This document shows positions 34,386 through 45,084 of a stretch of DNA of 64,000 bases, piece after piece. The stretch lies in the NCBI GenBank assembly GCA_030340625.1, contig JAOPHQ010002945.1, positions 1 to 64,000 on the forward strand, read 5' to 3'. The DNA is from Merluccius polli. Lineage: Eukaryota > Chordata > Actinopteri > Gadiformes > Merlucciidae. The translations under genes and the position numbers were made by a program. Each line of letters starts with the position of its first letter. Positions within the stretch are counted from its first letter, which is position 1. The notes under the pieces are model-generated. The model worked only from the letters and a program-made list of their open reading frames with translations. It searched no databases and had not been told where the DNA came from.

Positions 34386-34520
34386 TTTAGCCAAAAAAGC
34401 ACTGGGTTTTGATCCCCAATGCCTTACCTTACCTGTAGGCAGCCTTGATCCAAGATGCCTATCCGCATACCCGCTGCTTATTTCTGAATTCACTGTATGT
34501 CGCTTTGGATGAACATGTGC
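34386..34520 (+). mobile_element. tRNA-derived SINE-like sequence
   Basis: The end reads CACTGTATGTCGCTTTGGAT, close to the conserved 3' core (TGTAAGTCGCTTTGGAT) shared by fish HE/V-type SINEs. GGGTTTTGATCCCCAATGCC upstream resembles a degraded tRNA B-box. The copy is diverged and its ends are not exact. Confidence 0.5.
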
Positions 34521-34624
34521 TACGTTATCTAGGTAACAAGCCCACTGTCGAAGTCCCCCCCCCGCTCCCCTCGGCAACGCAGGGTTCATCCCCAGCGCAC
34601 GTAAAGAACCTGTAACTATTTCAT

Positions 34625-34850
34625 CATTCATCGTTTAGCAGACGCCTCTATCCAACGGGAAACCGTGAACAGAGAGAGGCTAAGTCACGAAGCAGCAGCC
34701 GGTGGCGGGTGGGCATCTCGCTCAATGAGGTTCCAGGGCTCCAGTGCATCCCGGGCCGGGAGTCCTGGAGCACCGCAGCCGCCGTGACGCCACTACATCT
34801 ACTGCTATAGATTATGTAACAAAGTTGAGCATGTAAAGCGGTCAGCAATG
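34625..34850 (-). mobile_element. SINE-like sequence, opposite orientation
   Basis: GTTTAGCAGACGCCTCTATC is the complement of the fish SINE tail GATAAAAGCGTCTGCTAAA. Read on the minus strand, a GGGATGCACTGGAG stretch could be a worn B-box. It faces the element at 34386-34520. Confidence 0.45.
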
Positions 34851-35159
34851 GCATACTTCAAAAGAAGCAGATTTGTTATTTAACAGAGGAGGGAAGGGAA
34901 GGAGGGAAGGGAAGGTGGCATGGGGAGGGTTGGGGGGGGGTGGATCGGGAGGCGTCATTATCGCTGGTGAGTCTCTGTCTTTGTTCCCAGAACCTCATTA
35001 AGAAAGCCACTCATTTAGTCTAATTAGTAGGAGTGGGCGGGTAGGCGAAGGGGAAAAAAAGAAGAAAAAACCCCCCCCCAACCCTCTCAAAACTTAATGA
35101 GACTGCGCAGCAGACTGCGTTCGTAGAAAACCTCCCTCCGCATCGTCTTATTACACGAG

Positions 35160-35290
35160 GCAGCAGTTTAACCCACAGCCGTCCCGCGGTGTGCGGCGCG
35201 ACGCGCGGTCGAGCCGGCCGGCCTCCCTGGCCCGCCGCCGCCAGCAGCGCGCGATGAGTAAGATGAGATCGCGGGGGCCGTCACATCACG
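35160..35290. promoter_or_regulatory. Small CpG island
   Basis: A run dense in CpG (CGCGACGCGCGGTCGAGCCG, GCCGCCGCCAGCAGCGCGCG) next to a complex AT-rich block. No exon is evident. Confidence 0.35.
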
Positions 35291-35299
35291 AGCCAAATC

Positions 35300-35480
35300 G
35301 ATGAATTGATTAGCTCTCATAGTATATCCATACCACTAACTCTGCTCATTAGCAGATAAGAAGACCCCACTCTTGCTGGCAGTCATTTATTTAATGAGTC
35401 ATATGGATTTTGACCGCGCCGAGCGGTTTTTTGAATATGCATGAATCAGATTTTTTTTTTCTTTTTCCCGGCGTTACAAA
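35300..35480. promoter_or_regulatory. Candidate conserved noncoding element
   Basis: High-complexity sequence with homeobox-like and POU-like words: GATTAGCTCTCAT, CTCATTAGCAGATAAG, ATGAGTCATATGGATTTTGA and ATATGCATGAATCAG. Together with the CpG island just upstream this has the look of a developmental enhancer. Conservation cannot be tested here. Confidence 0.3.
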
Positions 35481-35607
35481 ACATTAAGTATGCTCCTCTG
35501 TGTTCTTGCCTCGCGTCGCACGCAAGTGTCAAGTAGCATGTGAAATTAATATTTGTCTTCATCTGAGCGCGAGCGCGTTATCTCGGCAGGCAGACAAGTT
35601 GGTGTGT

Positions 35608-35637
35608 GGGAATGTGTGTGTGTGTGTGTGTGTGTGT
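35608..35637. repeat. (GT)n microsatellite
   Basis: Fourteen GT units. Confidence 0.95.
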
Positions 35638-35978
35638 TTGGGCGTGAATGTATTGTGTGCTTAACAGTGTGTGAAAGAGACTTGTGGGAAAGGACAATGA
35701 CATTTTTTTGGGAGATTTTACATTTTATCTTCCGTCTGCCTGACTTTATGCCTATCAATCTTCAATCTATTGATCATGTACATATGTTTTGCCTTTGGAT
35801 GTTGTGACCTCCACACCAGCCCCGCCCCCCCCACACACACACCCTTCACACCCCCCCCCAATCACTTGAGGATCTCTGAGTGTCTCCTCTTCCTCCGCCT
35901 CCACCCCGGGCCCTTCATCCCTGTGTACGAAGAGGAAGGGTTTCCTCTTGGACGGTGAAGGGTGCCTTTCGATTGCAG

Positions 35979-36020
35979 TGTGTGTGTGTGTGTGTGTGTG
36001 TGGGGTGGGGGGGGGGGGGG
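35979..36020. repeat. (TG)n-G12 compound tract
   Basis: TG array followed by GGGTGG and a 12-base G run. Confidence 0.95.
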
Positions 36021-36175
36021 TGGTTGGTGGGGGACTCAAGGTCAGTGAGTGCGATAGGAATCGACAGCAGCGACGGTTTCTACCTAGTCTGTTATCTTGC
36101 CCTGACAGACTCCACCGAGCTCATTTAGGGCAAATGATGCTTTGCCATGCTGGGATAGGCTGTGGGGGGGGCGGT

Positions 36176-36223
<48 letters not shown>
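36176..36223. repeat. (GA)n microsatellite
   Basis: About 20 GA units. Confidence 0.95.
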
Positions 36224-36225
<2 letters not shown>

Positions 36226-36299
36226 CTGACGTTCACAGACCACTGGCCCACAGAGGGTAACTTACTAGTGTGTAATATTGAAATATTGAAAACGCCTGG

Positions 36300-36592
36300 G
36301 TGCATGTGCGTGAGCAAGTGTGCACGCGGGTGTCTATGTGCATGTGTGTGTGTGTGTCTGTCTGTGTCTATGCATGCGTGTGTGTCTGTGTCTGTGTGTG
36401 TGTCTGTGTCTATGCAAAAGAGTGTGTGTGTGTATCTTTGTCTATGCGTGTCTGTGTCTTTGCATGTGTGTAGTCATGTGCATGTGTGTGTGTCCGTGTA
36501 TGTGCAAGTGTGTGTGCATGCAATACATGCATGTGTCTGTGCACGTGTCTATGCATATGCATGTGTGTGTGCGTGTGTGTGTGTGTGTGTGT
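36300..36592. repeat. Imperfect (TG)n/TGCATG tract, about 290 bp
   Basis: TG runs interspersed with CATGCATG, TCTATGC and TCTGTC words. The Val/Cys frames here are repeat artefacts. Confidence 0.9.
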
Positions 36593-37984
36593 ACAGGGCT
36601 GTCTCGCTCATCATTCACAGCGGAGACTGAACCCTAAACCCATCCATATGCTGCGCAGTGTTCCGGTTGTCGGCCCCGACGGCACATCACCTCCGCCGCG
36701 CCAGACCGCCTGTGGTGGCCCGCGTTTGCATATGTGTTTGCGAACCGTTCATGTCTCCGGATGCGATGTATGACCCGGGGGTGGGTGCGGGGGGGGGGTG
36801 GGGGGTTGGTAGAGGATGAGAGACGGGGAACGCGGGCTATGTCTATGTCTAAGGTGTCTCGGCTGCAGTCAGGAGAGGCACAGACACAGATTACAAATAT
36901 ACAGAGGGGGGGAGATAAGGGGTAGGGGGATGAGATACCACTTTATTACTTGATTAATTGGGAGGGAGGGGGGGGAGGGCTTGTATGTTTTGTGTGCACA
37001 ATGGCACCATCCCCTTGCCTTCCGGCGCCATTGTGTGCACGCAGTGTGTGCCAGTTCGCGCGGTCTGCAGTTTGTCCGTGATTAGGGTCTCACAAGAAGA
37101 AGGACGGCTCCCGGGGTTATCTGGCGTCGCTGAGATCACAGCGCTTTAAGATATATATATTAGGAGAAAGTCATTAAAAAAAAAAAGAGATGAACGATGA
37201 TGATTGACAATGGATTAATCGGGTCAGTGGCAGTTTGCCCTTTTGGTTGCTCTTGAGTGACGTGGCGGCTAACTGACGGTGGCTCGCCGGCGATACCCCG
37301 TAATCAGTGGATTCGAGCTCATTTGAGGATGTGCAAAATGCGCCTTTCTCAGGATTTCTTGAAGAGACGGCTCGGAGTGACAGCTTTAAATAGGATTTGC
37401 ATCTCAATGCTGGCAGCGGGATTGTTGAAAGTGGGTAAATGCTTTTGCGTGTGTGTGTGTGTGTGTCTCTGTGTCTGTCCGTGTGTGTGTGTGTGTGTGA
37501 CCTTGAAAGGACGCCGAAAGAGAGAGGAAAGATAGGCACATTTAGAAGAGGGGGGGGTAAAAAGAGATAAATGTGAGGATATTAGAGGGTATATACTGTA
37601 TAACGGTGTTAGCGGGGGTTTGAACCTACCAGGTGGTTCAACCCCATGCTGTGCTTCAAGCTCGACAAGCACGCCGATGTATTTAAGCGTTCAGTCGTTT
37701 GGTAAACGCCGCAGTTACACGCCGTTGATGAGCAGGTAGGGGTTAGGGGTCACCGCCCGAATCGCTAAGCCCACCCATCGGCTTTGCTTATGCGAGCGAT
37801 TCGTATCTCTCATCACATCGCGAATTGAAAGCGGTTGTGCGATTGCGACGCAAAGGGAGATGTTTTCTCGGTCTAAACAGGAAAAGGGAGGGCGGGGGGG
37901 GCGGAGCAAGAAAAAGAAGAATGTCTCCTTCCTCATTTGCAAATGATATAAATACACATTATTTTACCCTCCTACCCTTATCAC

Positions 37985-38011
37985 CCTCCTCCTCCTCCTC
38001 CTCCTCCTCCT
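37985..38011. repeat. (CCT)9 trinucleotide repeat
   Basis: Nine CCT units. Confidence 0.95.
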
Positions 38012-38608
38012 TTTCGGTGCGCTCCTCCTTGTTCCCTATGAGAGAGAGAGAGAGATGAGGATTAATCTGAGAAGAGATCAGAGGTCAGCTGGAACCCGGC
38101 AGACGGGGGGAGCCATCGAGCAAGGGGGGGGTCGCGTCCCCCCGGACCCCGTCTAGACAGCGACGTTGACGGGCCTGACCGGGTCATCGACGAGCGAGGA
38201 GATAAAATAAAGTACAAAACCTTCTCCTCCTCCTCTGTCCGTTTCTGTTTGTGCTCAGGTGGCGGCGGTTGTTGTCGGTGCGGCGGTTGATAACTTGGCC
38301 GGACAAAGGCAGGGCAAGTGTAATCTAGTCTTCTGTATCGGTACAGTCCGAGAATAAATGACAAACCCCCCCTTAAGCGAAAATACATTCACCTCCAGAC
38401 CTCTCCATACTGGTGTTTTTCCTTTCATATCGTGTTATTTTTTTTGCACCATGCATGCGAGGCACAATGACCGGCTTGATTGAGGTCTATGTTGAACGCA
38501 CCGGCGAACGCATTCAGTCATCACAGCACAACGGAAAGTGTTTATTCGGCAGGCAAATACTACAGGGGTTGTGGTGTTATTTCTTATTTTTAGATTGTTA
38601 GATGTGAA

Positions 38609-38645
<37 letters not shown>

Positions 38646-38695
38646 CTGCGTGTGTGTCACATGTGTGCGTGTGTGTGACATGTGTGTGTGCGCGA
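38609..38695. repeat. (GT)n array, imperfect 3' half
   Basis: About 16 clean GT units, then GTGTGTCACATGTGTG-type variants. Confidence 0.9.
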
Positions 38696-38954
38696 GTCGT
38701 GTGTGGGTGGGTGCATTCGCCCATCGTTTGGTGGGATGATTGATCAAAGCCCCTTTCCCAAGGTCTGGCTCAGATCCCTCCCAGCTAAATACTGTATCAT
38801 GTTGGTAGCCAACGCTGGCCAGCAGCTTGGCGGTTGAATCACTATATCTCCCGGTGACTGGTGGTGACACGTTCATCACTAGAAACCTCCTCTGTCCTTG
38901 AACATTGATTGCGCCTCCGGCCTAATCCAAACACCGTATAACTTGTCTCTGACG

Positions 38955-38957
<3 letters not shown>

Positions 38958-39012
<55 letters not shown>
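38958..39012. repeat. (CT)n microsatellite
   Basis: About 27 uninterrupted CT units, ending 32 bases before a MITE. Confidence 0.95.
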
Positions 39013-39017
<5 letters not shown>

Positions 39018-39052
39018 CATCCAATCCATGAGTTTTTCTTCATGTGTTTTCC

Positions 39053-39354
39053 GGTAACACTTTACAATAAGGTACGCAAAACGTGGGTAGTTACTGAGGA
39101 ACGAATGAGTAACGAATGATGAACAACCAGGGCCCTAACTGGGGCCCTAACTGGGGCCCTAAGTGACAGTTACTCAGTAACTACTGAGGAGTTACTGGTA
39201 AACAGACTAGGGGACTACTGTATTCGTTACTGAGTAACTGTCACTTAGGGCCCCAGTTAGGGCCCCAGTTATGGCCCTGGTCGTTCATCATTCGTTACTC
39301 ATTCGTTCCTCAGTAACTACCCACGTTTTGCGTACCTTATTGTAAAGCGTTACC
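39053..39354. mobile_element. hAT-like foldback MITE, copy 1 (302 bp)
   Basis: It begins GGTAACACTTTACAATAAGG and ends with the near-complement TATTGTAAAGCGTTACC. Almost the entire length is an inverted repeat that folds on itself, with GGGGCCCTAACT 12-mers in each arm. A perfect 8-bp duplication TGTTTTCC flanks it (39045-39052 and 39355-39362), pointing to hAT-type transposition. There is no coding capacity. A larger relative is at 54063-54653. Confidence 0.92.
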
Positions 39355-39456
39355 TGTTTTCCTTTGTTGTCTCGGCAGGCCTTTACATAGGGCCTTTACA
39401 TAGGGGCCTGTTTACATGTAAACACACCTCAAGGAGCCGCAGGACGAGCTGTTTAA

Positions 39457-40095
39457 TGGCCTGGTCAGACTATACGATTTTTTTGTCGCTCACGATTGTC
39501 GTTTACGATCTACCATGTCACACTATACGATTTTAGAACCATGAAAACCTCTCCGCGTCTTGGTCGGGAGAGTGGCCACATACACCGACAGCATCGGTCG
39601 CGTCGCATGTTGTCATAGCAGCAGCCGTCAACAAAAGGCTGGGCAATCACAATAATACAATGATGGATACAGACGCGCTTGGTGTCGTACTTGCTGTCTT
39701 CTGTGCGGAGAAGAAAAAGAAAAAGAAGAAACGAGTGTGGACTCGCTCATGGGTATCACGAAGAGGAGAATACGGGATGTCTGTCCAATTGAACTTTAAT
39801 GCACGAGCGCCAGCTGTGGAATTCCCGGGAGTTTTTCATACAGTAGGCTATGATGTCAACAATGGAAACGTCATACGACTCCCGTCAAATTTCTGACAAG
39901 CCAGACTTTTTGTCGGGCTGTTTTAGAACGTCGTGAACGACAAATCGCAAGTCGTGAAGCATGTCACATTATACGATTCACTCCGCGTTCGATGTCGTGC
40001 CCGACCATTTGAAATCGGATACGACGCTGTAAACTTGTCGGTCACGACAAATTCGGGGCAAAATCGGGCTGAAATCGTATAGTCTGACCAGGCCA
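39457..40095. mobile_element. Deleted PIF/Harbinger-type transposon (639 bp)
   Basis: Both ends carry the inverted repeat TGGCCTGGTCAGACTATACG, and several subterminal CGATT/ATACGATT motifs are repeated inward. The flanks are TAA at 39454-39456 and 40096-40098, a 3-bp TWA target duplication typical of PIF/Harbinger. The interior keeps a short frame that resembles the start of a Harbinger transposase, so this looks like an internally deleted copy mobilised in trans. Confidence 0.85.
39660..39896 (+). pseudogene. Harbinger transposase N-terminal remnant
   Basis: The open frame of 78 residues starts with two methionines, then a basic Lys run and KRVWTRSWVSRRGEYG. The WxRxW-x(2)-RR-x-x-G pattern is the signature found near the start of Harbinger-type transposases (a WVRPWL..R...G block). 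The rest of the transposase, including the DDE nuclease domain, is absent and the frame soon enters the subterminal region. The remnant is therefore nonfunctional, and its position inside the 639-bp element fits an internal deletion. Confidence 0.6.
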
Positions 40096-40364
40096 TAAGG
40101 TAAGCGTCACGGTTCATCAAGGTTTTTTTGCTCAGTTTGTTGAGGGGTGTGGGGTGGGGGTATGGGGGGGGGGGGTGGGGGGGGAAACAAAAGAGCGTCT
40201 GAATGGATTCACGCTCTGTACGGAAAAGATCAGAGCCGAAAAACCGGGCGCGCGCGCCACCGGTCTCTATTATCGCTGCGGCGAGAGGCGATCACCGCTC
40301 CATAAAACACACAGCGCAGCAGGCTCGGCGCAGCAGCAGCTCTCAACGCCTTCTCGTTCACAGG

Positions 40365-40391
40365 GGTGGCGGCGGCGGCGGCGGCGGCGGA
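40365..40391. repeat. (GGC)n trinucleotide repeat
   Basis: About eight GGC/GCG units in a CpG-rich stretch. Confidence 0.9.
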
Positions 40392-40883
40392 GGGAAAGCT
40401 GGCGAAGCGTGGCGAGGGAAGGCCCGGAGTAAATCAGTCACTTAAAAAACAAATACAATCAAACGCCGATACTCGTGTGTCAGCACGGGATGCCATCATA
40501 AAGGGGATATGTTTTTTATGTATGCACCCCCGCCCCCTCTCCTTCTCCCTATCCCCTCCTTCTCCCTATCACCCCCCACCACACACACACACATACACAC
40601 ATGTATACACACACCCCGACCCCTATAGCTTTTCATGTGCTCAATAAATAAAAGATTTGGCGGCGGCATTACATTGCGTATGCTGTAATAAAAACAGCGA
40701 TGCTCTGAACGAACCTGCATAGTTTACACCCTACATGTCGACGCCTTAGAGAGAGAGAGATGGGGAGAGAGAGGGGGAGAGAGAGAGGGAGAGAGAGAGA
40801 GAGTGTGAAATGAATCCGCCAGAAGCATAGACACATTTGAAATTCACTGTCATTGGGTAATGACAAAGTGCAGGGCTATACTC

Positions 40884-40887
<4 letters not shown>

Positions 40888-40919
<32 letters not shown>
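40888..40919. repeat. (CA)n microsatellite
   Basis: About 15 CA units. Confidence 0.95.
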
Positions 40920-40920
<1 letters not shown>

Positions 40921-41219
40921 CAGAGCCTTTGCCTGTCGGGCCCCACCCTCTAGTCTTCCTGCATGCACCACCCAGATCAGGTGTTAATCGAGGGCTGTTG
41001 TTTCGCGGCGGCGGGGTCTTAACATTTCATATTCACTGTTATTAGTTCACGCTCAACAATAGCAGCTAGCGCCCGCAGCCCTCTGATGGCCCCCCTCACC
41101 CCCCCCAACCCCCCCACCCAACTGCTATTTTCCAATTGTACAAATTATGCTGAGGCCAGCTGGAATAAGAAATGGGAGTCGCGAACAGAGCCAATGAGGA
41201 CCTGAGCGAGTGAGAATAG

Positions 41220-41300
41220 CCTCCCTCCCTCCCTCCCTCCCTCCCTCCCTCCCTCCCTCCCTCCCTCCCTCCCTCCCTCCCTCCCTCCCTCCCTCCCTCC
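41220..41300. repeat. (CTCC)20 tetranucleotide repeat
   Basis: Eighty bases of uninterrupted CTCC. A G16 run follows at 41376-41391. Confidence 0.95.
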
Positions 41301-41885
41301 TAGGTGAACTGGGAAGAGGGAGGGAAGAGGAGACTGATAAGGAAGCTAGTGAGATATGAGGAGGGGAAGGTGGGAGGGGGGGGGGGGGGGGTACGGGATA
41401 GGGAGAAGGAGGAGAAAGTAGGAAGATAATTGTATTTTTTTTTTCTTCTTCACATCCAGTACTTCTTGAGTCAATCTCTCAGGACACACACTCACACGCA
41501 CACACACACGCACCCATCCACCCACCCACACACACACACACACACGTTTTCTCCCTCAACTGAGGGTGGTTTTATTACACGAAAGCCCGAGTAACACCGC
41601 CTAATCCGTCAAATCCGAGACTTGTGTACCGCGCGGTAGATTTTCACGCCCTGCCCATTTGTTTTACAAATCTGTTTAAACCTGCAGATTTTATTTTTAT
41701 TTTCCAGGGGTTTTTCTGTCGTCGTCGCCGCTGTTGTCGCTGCGCAGCTATCGCGGCTAACGTCTCTTCACCCGTCGGTTCATCCTCTCATCCTCAGCCC
41801 CGTGTTTTGACTTCCCTTTTTTAAATCCCCTGTCACGCGCGTCCCGAGACAAAGTTCACTTCAACCTGGGAAAACATCAACCCTG

Positions 41886-41911
41886 TCCCCTCCCTCCCTC
41901 CCTCCCTCCCT

Positions 41912-41957
<46 letters not shown>

Positions 41958-42050
41958 GTCTCTCTCCATCCTTCCATCCCTCCCTACCTCCATCCATCCA
42001 TCCCTCTCTCCCTCCCTCCATCCCTCCCTCTCTCCCTCCCTCCCTCTCTC
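41886..42050. repeat. CCCT/CT/CCAT pyrimidine tract
   Basis: CCCT units, then about 17 CT units, then CATC/CCCT mixtures. Confidence 0.95.
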
Positions 42051-42053
42051 CCT

Positions 42054-42302
42054 CCCCTGGGACGATGTCCTCGGTAAGACAGAGAAGGATTAACCAGCTA
42101 GTCGACGCGGGTTCGAGCGATATCTCCCCCCCCCCCCCCCCCCTCCATCCCTCCCTCCCCCTCTCCCTCCCTCTCTCCATCCATCCCTCCCTCCCTCCCT
42201 CCCTCCCTCCCCTGGGACGATGTCCTCGGTAAGACAGAGAAGGATTAACCAGCTAGTCGACGCGGGTTTGAGCGATATCTTCACCCCCCCCCCCCCCCCC
42301 CT
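42054..42302. repeat. Tandem duplication, 155-bp period
   Basis: A unique 70-base core (CTGGGACGATGTCCTCGGTA through GACGCGGGTT and GAGCGATATC) occurs at about 42057 and again 155 bases later at about 42212, nearly identical. Each core is followed by a poly(C) run of 17-19 bases and preceded by CCCT repeats. Confidence 0.9.
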
Positions 42303-42474
42303 TTCCCTTCCAAAAAACACCTACATGGTATCAGCCGCTAATCCCGGCTTCGTGTTGCGCTGCTCTCCGGCTGCCAAGGCGTGCAGAGGCAGAGGGGTTT
42401 GTGCGCATGCAGGCGCCGAGATGCGGTCCAACTACGCATTTTGTGCTCGCCCCATGAAGGGGCTTGATGCCTCT

Positions 42475-42512
42475 CCCCCCCCCCCCCCCCCCCCCCCTCC
42501 CCGCAGGTAAGC
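42475..42512 (+). promoter_or_regulatory. Poly(C) tract joined to CAG|GTAAGC
   Basis: C23 then TCCCCGCAG forms an ideal polypyrimidine tract and acceptor, and the very next bases GTAAGC form a donor (GT at 42507). This back-to-back layout matches the recursive (zero-length exon) splice-site consensus of long vertebrate introns. Function is inference. Confidence 0.3.
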
Positions 42513-42667
42513 ATGTTATGTGTCTTAGTAATCACAGGCTTGCCGTTGGATTTTTTTATTTTTTTTTAAGCTTAAGCATTGTGAGTGTAATAACACACCT
42601 GACATGTACGCAGGATTAACATGCTGCGGGTGTCTTTTGCCGCGCCGGCTGAGAGGCTGCAGGTCTG

Positions 42668-42669
<2 letters not shown>

Positions 42670-42731
<62 letters not shown>
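42670..42731. repeat. (GT)n microsatellite
   Basis: About 31 uninterrupted GT units. Confidence 0.95.
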
Positions 42732-42733
<2 letters not shown>

Positions 42734-42782
42734 GCGTGCACTGCACCCCTATTTATCCTAGTACGCGCACGGCTATGGTGTG

Positions 42783-42918
42783 TAAGCATGTGTGTGTGTG
42801 TTTGTTTATGCAGTAGCCTACATGTCTATCAGCTTACAGTACATATTTGTTTTATGCAAGTGTAGGTGTGCGCGTGTGTGTGTATGTATGTGCATGTGTG
42901 CATGCATAAAACTGTATT

Positions 42919-42954
<36 letters not shown>

Positions 42955-43045
42955 CACCTGCATTTGTGCATGTGTGTGTGTGTGTGCATGTGATGCTGTA
43001 TGTAAGTATTACCATACCAGTGTGTGTGTGTGTGCGTGTGTTTGT
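42783..43045. repeat. Imperfect (TG)n array
   Basis: TG runs separated by ATGCATG, TGCACC and unique words. Confidence 0.85.
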
Positions 43046-43085
43046 GAAGGTGTGGAGCGAGTGGGAAGGAAGGAAGCATCCTCCG

Positions 43086-43109
43086 CCCCCCCCCCCCCCC
43101 CCCCCCCCC
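43086..43109. repeat. Poly(C) tract, 24 bases
   Basis: Uninterrupted C run. Confidence 0.95.
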
Positions 43110-43329
43110 ACAGAGCGACTCTTATTCAGCGTTTTCCCGCTTCCCGCTGTGCAGCCAGAAGGTGATTGGTTACTAAATGCATCCTCTCCGCAGTGACTCC
43201 AAGCGAACCAATGAGCTCGTCAACGGGGGAGTAGTTACCTCCGCACTCACATTTACATTACTGCTGCTGTGTTCATAGTGACAGTGAAAAGGGCAGTTAG
43301 TCGCTACGACATGTACACTGTATGTAAGC

Positions 43330-43405
43330 AGAGAGAGCGAGAGAGAGGGAGGGAGAGGGGGGGGGGGGGGGGGGTGGGGAGAAAGAGAGGGAGAGAGAGC
43401 GAGAT
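43330..43405. repeat. GA/G purine tract
   Basis: GA runs around a G-rich core of about 18 bases. Confidence 0.9.
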
Positions 43406-43599
43406 GGATTGGATTGTAGCTGCTATTAGCAGGTACAATCAAACAACAGTATTTCAGCGCACAATTTACTGTATCTTTCGGCCGCAGTCTACAAAGATTT
43501 AGGGGAATTGGGGGTACATTGGAGGCTAGCACGCAGCGCACAGCCACACAGGCAATTACAACCAAACATCGACCTATCAACCCCACACACGTGCAAATC

Positions 43600-43630
43600 A
43601 CACACACACACACACACACACACACGCGTG

Positions 43631-43704
<74 letters not shown>

Positions 43705-43718
43705 CTCACACACACAAA
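43600..43718. repeat. (CA)n array, about 100 bp
   Basis: CA runs with a central GCGTGCACGCGCG interruption. Confidence 0.95.
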
Positions 43719-44089
43719 CAATCAGCAATCAGAAGCCCACAATTCCAGGCGGCAGCCAGGGCCCTACAGGCTGATGAGCTGGTCATAACTCACAGGCAGT
43801 GGAGAGGCAGGGCAGGGACCTTGTTTAATAGGGGGACTGTTGGCAATTTCCCACTGCCTGACTGTTTGTGGCATTTTTTTTTTCAAGTCAGTAAAAAATC
43901 CAACCTAATTGAATTGGTTGCAGGATGGTTGTTTTTTTTTAATGTGAATGAGTATTTCTTTTATTGAACTGAATCTCAAAGGGAATGTCAAATGACACTT
44001 TTCAAAGGAGTGGTTCGGTCCACAGATGGTAGAAAAAGGAAGTAAAAAAAAAAGAACCGGCGACATTCAAAAATAGGAAAACGTGTGAT

Positions 44090-44240
44090 TAAATCTCCGG
44101 CGCTGTTTATTCTGGCGCGCGGGTTCCCACTCGCCAGAAGCAGGGCTTTATGGGCCGCGGTAATCTGTTACTGGGGCTAATTAGATAATTAAACTGATAT
44201 CCTTGATCTAAAAATATGAAACTTGAGCAATGAGTCTTTT
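44090..44240. promoter_or_regulatory. Candidate conserved noncoding element
   Basis: A repeat-free block with adjacent homeodomain-type sites (CTAATTAGATAATTAAACTG), a GGGCCGCGGTAATCTG word and TGATATCCTTGATCTAAAAA. Composition suggests an enhancer; conservation is untested. Confidence 0.3.
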
Positions 44241-44511
44241 TTTTTTCTTCACATGGTTATTATCGTGCTGTTCGTTTTTTCATCAGCTGTCTTTTCGTCA
44301 ACCGACATGCTGCACTGCGCCTGGTGACCTTTGACACCGTTCGCATAGCGCACCGTACATTTCAATAATGCAAAGCGTGCAGTTCACCGGCTGAATGTCA
44401 ACACGCAACGGGAGCGCTGCACAACAAAATGAAAGATTAATCAGGTAAAATCCACATACAAAATGTATTTCCAAACAAAAACACAGGACACAGCAAAGTC
44501 TCGTGAGATCG

Positions 44512-44543
44512 ACGAGAAATCATTTTAAAAAACGATTTCTCGT
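44512..44543. other. 10-bp perfect inverted repeat
   Basis: ACGAGAAATC and GATTTCTCGT pair around a 12-base A/T-rich loop. Confidence 0.5.
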
Positions 44544-44714
44544 GCCATTATTTGACAAATAGCTTTCTGCGACTTTCTACTGATGCAGTCGGCGGCAGCC
44601 ATTTTGTGTTTAAAGCTTTTAAATCAGAGCTGTTATAATATATTGAGATGGATCGATAAGCAGACACGTTTCTATGGTGGCTAATGTTGCCTTTATTTGT
44701 TCAAAAAAAAGACA

Positions 44715-44757
44715 GACAAATGGGCTTCTTATATAGTACATAAAAAGCCCATTTGTC
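44715..44757. other. 13-bp perfect stem-loop
   Basis: GACAAATGGGCTT and AAGCCCATTTGTC pair around a 17-base AT-rich loop. The stem is short for a microRNA precursor; the role is unknown. Confidence 0.5.
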
Positions 44758-44963
44758 AAAAGCCAGAATGACACAGCCCTCGCGGAAAAGTAATCTTTGC
44801 AAAAAAGCTAAATTATTATGTTCAGTTATTTAGCTTCATTTTGAAATCTATTCACAAAAAATTATTCACACGACTGAACAATATAAAAATGAGGCAAAGA
44901 ATAGTTATTTCCCTTTTTTCCGAACAATAAAGTTACTCTTTCCTTTAACTATGCAGTGTGTAT

Positions 44964-44966
<3 letters not shown>

Positions 44967-45003
<37 letters not shown>
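44967..45003. repeat. (GT)n microsatellite
   Basis: Eighteen GT units ending in GCGCGCATGCATGC. Confidence 0.95.
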
Positions 45004-45008
<5 letters not shown>

Positions 45009-45084
45009 CATGCATGCGTGCTTGTGTCATCATGATTAGTAACAGAATTTCCTTTTTGACTTCCTCGTTAAACCATACTAACAG

